Part shown: positions 57,161 to 64,000 of the stretch, piece by piece
Layout: every line of letters starts with the position of its first letter
Numbering within the stretch: the first letter of the stretch is position 1
Source: Anolis sagrei
Lineage: Eukaryota > Chordata > Lepidosauria > Squamata > Anolidae
DNA: 64,000 nt
Direction: 5' to 3'
NCBI RefSeq assembly: GCF_037176765.1
Contig: NC_090021.1
Location: forward strand, 152,281,370-152,345,369
Translations under genes and position numbers: made by a program
The notes under the pieces: generated by a model
Databases searched by the model: none
Told to the model about the DNA's origin: nothing
Seen by the model: the letters and a program-made list of their open reading frames with translations, nothing else

Positions 57161-57756
57161 TTTCATGGAAGAAGTCTGTGCGCATGAGTGTACAATCCTA
57201 GCTAAACTCAATGGAATATGTTAGTAATTTTTCACTAATCACAATTTCAGACAGAAGGGCATGAGTTACATATTTCTGAAATGTGTAATTCAGCTGAAGC
57301 CACGTTGGATCAGGATGTTTGTAAGAGTTTAAAAATGTGGGTTGGGTGAATTGAGGAAATCTTAAGAGGCGTTCCAGAAGAACAATACAGTGCAATGCCA
57401 AAACACAAAGGGGTCAGGTTCAAATATCTTTCTGGGAAAGCTCTACTTCCACCCAAGGGTGAAATCTCTTTCACTAGGGGGAGAAAAATTTCACAGAGGG
57501 AGGAAAAGTTGACATTTAAACCCAAAGCAACCAAAGCAAGTGCCAGCACCATATCGTCACACCGGGAAACCATTTTTGCCTACATGTGGTACAATTTAAG
57601 CATGACTGAGGACTGACTCTCTTGTTATTGCTTTTGAATATCTGTCTTGGACACGAATACAGCATCACATATTTATCAGCATAGTCAGTTTTATGCAGTA
57701 GTTCACCCCTTCATGTTTCCGAATGGACACAGAGGGGGGCAATGAGGGGAGATCTC
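57161..57756. other. Unassigned intergenic sequence
   Basis: A 73-codon plus-strand frame near 57395 has no splice or similarity support. Confidence 0.3.
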
Positions 57757-57905
57757 CTAGAATCATAGAATCTTAGAGTTGGAAGAGACCTCATGGGCCA
57801 TCCAGTCCAACCGCTTGCCAAGAAGCAGGAAAATTGCATTCAAAGCACACCCGAAAGATGGCCATCTAGCCTCTGTTTGATGCCATCTGTAGGGAGTGCT
57901 TTGAA
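57757..57905 (-). repeat. CR1 3' end
   Basis: AGAATCATAGAATCTTAGAG is the reverse of the CR1 octamer end, followed by the reverse CR1 coding end. Confidence 0.85.
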
Positions 57906-58090
57906 TGCAATTCCTCTCTTGCTCTGTTTAGTGCAGAGCTCGGCAATGTCCAGGAGAGGGGGGCAGGTGCACCAGCCTCCTCTGAGACAGCTGACAGGTA
58001 CCTCCAACCCCAACTCCCACCACAACCAACAAAAAGTTGGCCCAAAATGAGTTCATCATGGCCTCAGGGGCAAAATTTCTTGATTCAAGA

Positions 58091-58378
58091 CAGGCATGTA
58101 GCTAGGGGGGGGGGGGCTTGAGGGGCTTCAGCCCCCCCCCCCCATTCTCATGGTGGTTCGTGAAAAGGCCTTACTGGTGCATTATTTAAACTGTTATGTT
58201 TATTCATATCATGATTTGATCACCATACTCAATATATCCCATATGCATGGGGGTATTGGGGTAACGATACAAAAGGTTTGCTAGGGTACACCCTCTTTCA
58301 CTCAGACTCAGCCCCCCCCCCCCCCAGACAAACTCAGCCCTCCCCCCCCCCCAAATCGAAATCCTGGCTACGGGCCTA
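58091..58378. mobile_element. hAT MITE (CAGGCATGTAGC family)
   Basis: Ends CAGGCATGTAGCTAGG and GGCTACGGGCCTA; perfect ATTCAAGA duplication (58083-58090 and 58379-58386). Opposite orientation to 44599-44886. Confidence 0.93.
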
Positions 58379-58540
58379 ATTCAAGACATTTCAAAGGGTG
58401 ACTGTTTTAGGCATAGGGAGTCCTTTTTCAAAGCCAGAAGTGGATTGGCCAAAATATTGGAAGAAGGAACTGGAGAAAAAATCATCTTGTGGGCCATGTT
58501 TTCTCCATACTTTACCCACTTTTACATACTTTTTCTTTAA

Positions 58541-59160
58541 AAGCAAGAAAAAGGGCCAATGGGATTTTGGCCTGCATCAATAGGAGTCTAGTGTCTAGAT
58601 CCAGGGAAGTCATGCTACCCCTCTATTCCGCTTTGGTTAGACCACATCTGGAATATTGTGCCCAATTCTTGGCACCACAATTGAAGAGAGATATTGACAA
58701 ACTGGAATGTGTCCAGAGGAGGGGGACTAAAATGATCAAGGGTCTGGAGAACAAGTCCTATGAGGAGCAGCTTAAGGAGCTGGGCATGTTTAGCCTGAAG
58801 AAGAGAAGGCTGAGAGGAGATATGATAGCCATGTATAAATATGTGAGAGGAAGCCACAGTGAGGAGGGAGCAAGCTTGTTTTCTGCTGCCCTGGAGACTA
58901 GGACACGGAACAATGGCTACAAACTACAAGGAAGGAGATTCCATCTGAACATTAGGAAGAACTTCCTGACTGTGAGAGCCGTTCAGCAGTGGAACTCTCT
59001 GCCCCGGAGTGTGGTGGAGGCTCCTTCTTTGGAAGCTTTTGAACAGAGGCTGGATGGCCATCTGTCGGGGGTGCTTTGAAGGCAATGTTCCTGCTTCTTG
59101 GCAGGGGGTTGGACTTAATGGCCCACGAAGTATATTCCAACTCTATGATTCTATGATTCT
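58541..59160 (+). mobile_element. CR1 LINE, 5'-truncated, well preserved
   Basis: A 196-codon frame encodes the CR1 ORF2 C-terminus: [73 protein letters not shown] and LDGHLSGVL, stop, then the octamer end (ATTCTATGATTCTA). The best CR1 copy in the window. Confidence 0.93.
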
Positions 59161-59161
59161 A

Positions 59162-59468
59162 CTAGCCGTCCCCTGCCATGCGTTGCTGTGGCTCAGTCTG
59201 TGTATATGTGTTGCGTGTTTGTGTGTATATATATATTTGTTTATATGTGTATTTATGTAGATATGTGCATACATTGTAATGTAATGTATTTTTATTTTTA
59301 TTTTTGGCTTTTTAAGTGTCTTTTGCTGTGTTTTTCAGTGTTTTAATGAGTGATGGTCACTCGTTGGCCTGATAGGTGTATTGTGTCCAAATTTTGGTCT
59401 CAATTCGTCCAGTGGTTTTTGAGTTATGTTAATCCCACAAACGAACATTGCATTTTTATTTATATAGA
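59162..59468 (-). mobile_element. Helitron, short non-autonomous copy
   Basis: Minus strand A|TCTATATAAATAAAAATG... to GGGACGGCTAG|T, with the CCACAGCAACGC-type hairpin just inside the end. It is inserted at an AT within the CR1 octamer run, with no duplication. Confidence 0.88.
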
Positions 59469-59870
59469 TGATTCTATGAAAACTTGAAAGTGTCCATAGA
59501 GAATTAATCCATGGGCTTTCATTCTTTTGTTGAAATGGAAGTACAGTGATATCTTGACTTAAGAGTTTAATTCATTGGGTGACCATGCTCTTAACTCAAA
59601 ATGCTCAAAAGCAAATTTCCCATGGAAATGCATTAAAATGCTATTAATCCGTTACGGTCTTCATCTTCACGCCCATAGAAAACCATGGTGCACATAGCTA
59701 AGAAAATAGTGTTAATGTAATACCCCAATGCAATTTGAATCAGCATCCCAAATAACTCCAGTAAGAGGTGTAATATTCAAGTCAACATGATTTTGGGGGG
59801 GGCGGGGGGGGGGAAGGTTGTAGGGTTTAGTTATCAATTTGAACAAGTGATTGAATGGGAGACTTAGGCC
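59469..59870. other. Unassigned intergenic sequence
   Basis: No gene or repeat end recognised; a G run at 59795-59812. Confidence 0.3.
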
Positions 59871-59873
59871 CCT

Positions 59874-60000
59874 TCCTCGCTGCCTTATAAAATTCACATT
59901 ATCTGCTTTGCAATGTAGACTCATTCAATCCAGTTCAAAGCAGATAGTATGGATTATCTGATTTGATAATCTGGATTATATGGTAGTGTAGGAGGGACCT
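59874..60000. repeat. Palindromic MITE (CCCCTTCC family)
   Basis: GGCCCCTTCCTCGCTGCC and GTGTAGGAGGGACCTT enclose CCAGTTCAAAGCAGATA and related pieces. Confidence 0.7.
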
Positions 60001-60149
60001 TAACTGTTGTAAGGGGGGTGGAAAGGCAGCAAAAGGCGCTACAAGCATTGACCACTAGAGGGCAGACAAGCACTCTACAAAATTATATTGAGTCCAGCTG
60101 TTGGTCTTGCAGAAAAATAAAGCAAAATCCACTCTACAAAAGAGCAGTG

Positions 60150-60354
60150 CCTTTATTGTCCAATCAAAATACACACAACACACATCATGCAAGCTTTCAA
60201 AGTTCCACTTGCTTCTTCATCAGGCAAAAAGATATTCAAAAATCACTTTTCTTCTTCTTTATTATTTTGAATACCTTTGCCTGATGGAGAAGACAGCTGA
60301 ACTTTGAAACCTTTGCGTAAAGTTTTCTGTGCATTTCAGTTGGACAATAAAGGT
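60150..60354. repeat. Fold-back with a second hammerhead-like motif
   Basis: CCTTTATTGTCCAA opens and TTGGACAATAAAGG closes a 205-bp inverted repeat. The minus arm reads CTGATGA then GAAA (60223 to 60195); the plus arm reads CTGATGG then GAAAC. See findings. Confidence 0.6.
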
Positions 60355-60539
60355 ATATTCCCCAAAGAAAATTGTGTTATATTCTCCAAAAATAGTTTTG
60401 TGTAAATTCAAGTAAGAAGACTCCTGAATGCAAGCATTTCTAAAAGACCTCCAGTCCTCCCTTTTATTCCCAGGCCAGTTATGCATTGACACACAAAAGC
60501 ACATGGGATTTAAATATTTATATTAGGATGCTTTTAATG

Positions 60540-60770
60540 CTTTGTCTTAGTGTCTACATATTGTATATGGTTTTAATGATTTTAATTTATAGTTATAAGT
60601 TAGTGTTTAGTTAATGTGATTTAGTTTAGTTATTGTGATTCTATTTTATTATATGTATGCTGGCATTGAATTCTTGCCATTAATATGTTGTAAAACCTCC
60701 TTGAGTCTCCCCAGGGGTGAGAAGGGTGGTATATAAATATACTAATTATATAGATATACTAAACAAATGA
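60540..60770 (+). repeat. L2-like LINE 3' end
   Basis: GCTGGCATTGAATTCTTGCC, 'TCCCCAGGGGTGAGAAGG' and a TATATAAATA tail, like 3101-3350. Confidence 0.65.
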
Positions 60771-60852
60771 AACTGATGGTTAATATACTTCCTTGAGCAG
60801 AGAAATAGCTGAGGAGCTAAAAGTTTCAACTGGCAAAAAGTATGCTGTAAAG

Positions 60853-61614
60853 CAGTGTTTCTCAACCTGGGGGTTGTGAGGGGGTGTCAGAGGGGTCACC
60901 AAAGACCATCAGAAAACACAGTATTTTCTGTTGGTCATGGGGGTTCTGTGTGGGATGTTTGGCCCAATTCTATTGTTGGTGGGGTTCTGAATGCTCTTTG
61001 ATTGTAAGTGAACTATAAACCCCAGCAACTACAACTCCCAAATGTCAAGGTCTTTTTTCCCCAAACTCTACCAGTGTTCACATTTTGGCATATTGAGTAT
61101 TCGTGCCAAGTTTGGTCCAGATCCATCATTGTTTGAGTCCACAGTGATCTCTGGATGTTGGTGAACTACTACTCCAAAACTCAAGGTCAATGCTCACCAA
61201 ACCCTTCCAGTATTTTCTGTTGATCATGGGAGTTCTTTGTGCCAAGTGTGGTTCAATTTCATTATTGGTGGAGTTCAAAATGCTCTTTGATAGTAGGTGA
61301 ACTATAAATCCCAGCAACTATAACTCTCAAATGACAAAAATCAACCCCGCACACTACCAGTATTCAAATTTGGGCATATCGGATATTTGTGTCAAGACTG
61401 GTCTAGTGAAATATATATATATATATGGGGGGGGAAAAGATTGGTCTAGTGAATGAAAATACATCCTACATATCAGATATTTACATTACAATTCATAACA
61501 ATAGCAAAATTACAGTTATGAAGTAGCAACAAAAATAATTTTCTCATTGGGGGTCACCACAACATGAGGAACTGTATTAAGGGGTTGCAACATTAGGAGG
61601 GTTGAGAACCACTG
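60853..61614. mobile_element. hAT MITE (CAGTGTTTCTCAACC family), full length
   Basis: Ends CAGTGTTTCTCAACCTGGGG and GGTTGAGAACCACTG; perfect CTGTAAAG duplication (60845-60852 and 61615-61622). Confidence 0.95.
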
Positions 61615-61736
61615 CTGTAAAGTATGGAAAACAATGCAAAGAATAGAAAATGCACTGAAAATCAACACTCCCCATTTCAAAGAAGTCACTCATATCTTCG
61701 AATTTTGAATAATCTTAGCATTAATGCCCTTAAACA

Positions 61737-61981
61737 TTTTTTTTGTCATGTCAGGAGCAACTTGAGAAACTGCAAGTCTCTTCTGGTGTGAGAGAATTGG
61801 CCATCTGCAAGGATGTTGTCCAGGGGACGGCCAGATTTTTTTTGATGTCTCATGTCCCCGCATGAAGAGCTGGAGCTGATAGAGGGAGCTCATCCATGCT
61901 CTCCCTGGATTCGAACCTGCAACCTGCCAGTCTTCAGTCCTGCCTGCACAGGGGTTTAATCCACTGCGCCACTGGGGGCTC
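61737..61981 (-). mobile_element. tRNA-derived SINE (GACATGACAAAAA tail), full length
   Basis: Reverse of head GGAGCCCCCAGTGGCGCAGT, B box GGTTCGAATCC, body and tail; target duplication CCCTTAAACA (61727-61736 and 61982-61991). Confidence 0.92.
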
Positions 61982-62283
61982 CCCTTAAACAAATTCTAGT
62001 ACAAAATTAGTAAGAAAAAAACTGAGGTGGAGAACAAATATCTGACAATGGTATTGTTTCTTCCCCCTGAGAGACTCTCTGATAAGATAACCACTCATGA
62101 GACAGGTTGTGCAATATTCAAGATTTTGGTCATTTGACAAGGTAGGGTGACAACAGCACTGTGTCTCCGACCAATATCAGACCCACAATGCCCATACTAT
62201 CCTCTTGGCATATGAGTGTAACGTCTAACCTTTTGAATTAAAAGGATCTGGAACAAATGTGATGTGGGGAATGGGATGCCCTT
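61982..62283. other. Unassigned intergenic sequence
   Basis: Nothing recognised. Confidence 0.3.
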
Positions 62284-62420
62284 GAGGCTCCTTCCACACA
62301 GCTGAATAAAATTCCACATTATCTGCTTTGAACTGGAATATATGGCAGTGTGGACTCAGATCACTCAGTTCAAAGCAGATATTGTGGGATTTTCTGCCTT
62401 AATATTCTGGGTTAAAAGGT
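62284..62420. repeat. Palindromic MITE (CTCCTTCCACACAGC family)
   Basis: GGCTCCTTCCACACAGCTGA and the diverged right side ATATTCTGGGTTAAAAGG enclose TCTGCTTTGAACTGGA and its reverse; the right end is cut by the Sauria SINE. Confidence 0.7.
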
Positions 62421-63385
62421 GCTCCATGCAGTCATGCTAGCCACATGACCTTGGAGGTTATTTATTTATCGTGTCAGAGGCAACCAGACAATTGTATTAC
62501 ATTTCTAACAGAAAAAACAAACAGACAGACAGACAAAACACAAAATTTGCAAGCTTGGTAGTTGATTAAATGTCCTTTGACCAGTAGCTGGCCACCTGGA
62601 GTGCCTCTGGTATAGCCGCAAGAAGGTCCTCCATTGTGCATGTGGCAGGGCTCAGGTTGCATTGCAGCAGGTGGTCTGTGGTTTGCTCTTCTCCGCACTT
62701 GCATGTCGTGAATTCCACTTTGTAGCCCCATTTCTTAAGATTGGCTCTGGATCTTGTGGTGCCAGAGCGCAGTCTGTTCAGCGCCTTCCAAGTCGCCCAG
62801 TCTTCTGTGTACCCAGGGGGGGAGTCTCTCATTTGGTATCAGCCATTGGTTGAGGTTCTGGGTTTGAGACTGCCACTTCTGGAGTCTTGCTTGCTGGGGT
62901 GTTCCAGCGAGTGTCTCTGTAGATCTTAGAAAACTATTTCTTGATTTAAATCATTGACGTGCTGGCTGATACCCAAACAAGGGATGAGCTGGAAATGTCA
63001 CTGCCTTGGTCCTTTCACTATTGGCTGCTACTTCCCAGCGGATGTCAGGTGGTGCAATGCCGGCTAAGCAGTGTAATTTCTCCAGTGGTGTAGGGCGCAG
63101 ACACCCCATGATAATGCGGCATGTCTCATTAAGAGCCACATCTACTATTTTAGCGTGGTGAGATGTGTTCCACACTGGGCATGCATACTCAGCAGCAGAA
63201 TAGCATAGCGCAAGGGCAGATGTCTTCACTGTGTCTGGTTGTGATCCCCAGGTTGTGCCAGTCACCAGACACCTTGGAGGTGTCTGTGGACAACGCCGGC
63301 TGTTCAACTTAGAAATGGAGATTAGCACCAACCCGCAGAGTCAGACACAACTGGACTTGATGTTGGGGAAAACCTTACCTTACCT
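62420..63385 (+). mobile_element. Sauria-type SINE 3' part, split by a LINE
   Basis: 62420-62458 (GCTCCATGCAGTCATGCTAG, CCACATGACC) continues after the LINE as GTCTGTGGACAACGCCGGCT and the BovB-like tail AGACACAACTGGACTTGATG. Joining the two restores the SINE order seen at 50222-50445. Confidence 0.88.
62459..63271 (-). mobile_element. Ingi/Vingi-like LINE, 5'-truncated, inside the SINE
   Basis: The minus strand has the C-terminal part of the same ORF as 8882-10340: AEYACPVWNTSHHAK, ETCRIIMGCLRPTPLEKLHC, ALNRLRSGTTRSRANLKKWG and a Cys-x-Cys-x9-Cys end (CKCGEEQTTDHLLQC). Perfect 10-bp duplication CCTTGGAGGT (62449-62458 and 63272-63281). Confidence 0.9.
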
Positions 63386-63421
63386 ATGGCTCTGTGGACG
63401 GGCCCTTAGATAAATAAACTA

Positions 63422-63560
63422 ATGCCTCTTCCACACAGCCCTATACCCCAGGATCTGATCTCAGATTATCTGCTTATCTGTCAGTGTAGACTCATATAAT
63501 CCAGTTCAAAGCAGATAATTTGGGATCAGATCCTTGAACATAGGGCAGTGTAGAGCCAAC
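63422..63560. repeat. Palindromic MITE (CTCTTCCACACAGC family)
   Basis: ATGCCTCTTCCACACAGCCC and the inverted-type right side with CAGTTCAAAGCAGATAAT and GGGCAGTGTAGAGCC. Confidence 0.7.
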
Positions 63561-64000
63561 CTATTATGTATGTGTCCAAAGCTGGAGAACCAATTTTTTC
63601 AGGTTTTTGCCACTCCCAAGAATACATCTAGGTAAAAGAGACTTTATTTTAAAATGCTGATAATTCTGTCAGAGCCAAGGGCAGATGTCAGCCATATAAA
63701 TGCACACAGAAACAAGTAATTTGTCAGATGAGAAGGGGCTTGCTTTATGGGTTCCCAGGGCAATTGCCTCAGTCGCCCATTTCCTTCACAGCTCCTACTA
63801 TTTGCCTGGAACAGTGCTTGGCACAAAGGGTGGATTTGTAGCCTACGAAGCGGTGCAAGACCAGCTGCATACGGTGGTGAAAAAGAATGATTTATAAACA
63901 AGGTAGCTATGTGTCAAATCAATTAAATTTATCGTGCACACTAGTAAGTCTACTTAAATGTATTAATGGCTCCAGCTGGCTCCCTTTTATCCTTCAACTA
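63561..64000. other. Unassigned sequence to the window edge
   Basis: No exon-like stretch or repeat end recognised. Confidence 0.3.

Overview
The window reads as nuclear DNA from a squamate reptile, most likely an iguanian lizard close to Anolis or Sceloporus. This rests on the repeats. BovB (RTE) LINEs occur beside tRNA-derived Sauria-type SINEs that share their tail. CR1, L2-like, L1 and Ingi/Vingi-like LINEs are present, along with several hAT MITE families with clean 8-bp target duplications, Helitrons, a mariner remnant and Penelope-like elements. Three host loci could be found; the rest is interspersed repeat or sequence in which nothing was recognised.

Region 1 (1-4.9 kb) is repeat: CR1, a LINE 3' end encoding a C2H2 finger, a 5'-truncated BovB nested in an older LINE, and a hAT MITE split by an L2-like insertion. 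Region 2 (5.0-8.4 kb) holds two loci side by side. The first is five small splice-bounded exons (5000-5670) that join in frame to a short acidic C-terminus of unknown identity, followed by an inverted paralogue of one exon. The second is an intronless copy of YIPF4 that lacks its start codon and carries a partial tandem duplication disrupted by a minisatellite. Region 3 (8.4-14.6 kb) is a stack of nested elements: an LINE with 12-bp target duplication, mariner, a Penelope fold-back carrying hammerhead-ribozyme-like cores, two hATs one inside the other, and a Helitron interrupted by an L2-like LINE.

Region 4 (14866-40191) is one plus-strand host gene of ten exons reconstructed here. All splice phases agree and the joined frame is 1638 codons including the stop. 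The predicted protein is a signal peptide, a CUB-like domain, a long Ser/Thr-rich stretch, a second CUB-like domain with another long stretch, a SEA-like domain, a calcium-binding-type EGF domain, one transmembrane helix and a cytoplasmic tail: a mucin-like cell-surface protein that I could not name. Its two very large exons are tandem paralogues of each other. Its introns are full of transposons, two of which end very close to splice acceptors.

Region 5 (40.2-64 kb) has no recognisable host gene. It contains CR1, L1, BovB, Sauria SINEs, a second tRNA-SINE family, hAT MITEs, a Helitron and several short palindromic Penelope-derived elements with 12-15 bp target duplications. These palindromes repeat a conserved hammerhead-like core (CTGAGGA, a six-pair stem, GAAAC, GTC) in head-to-head orientation and are the most unusual recurrent structure in the window.
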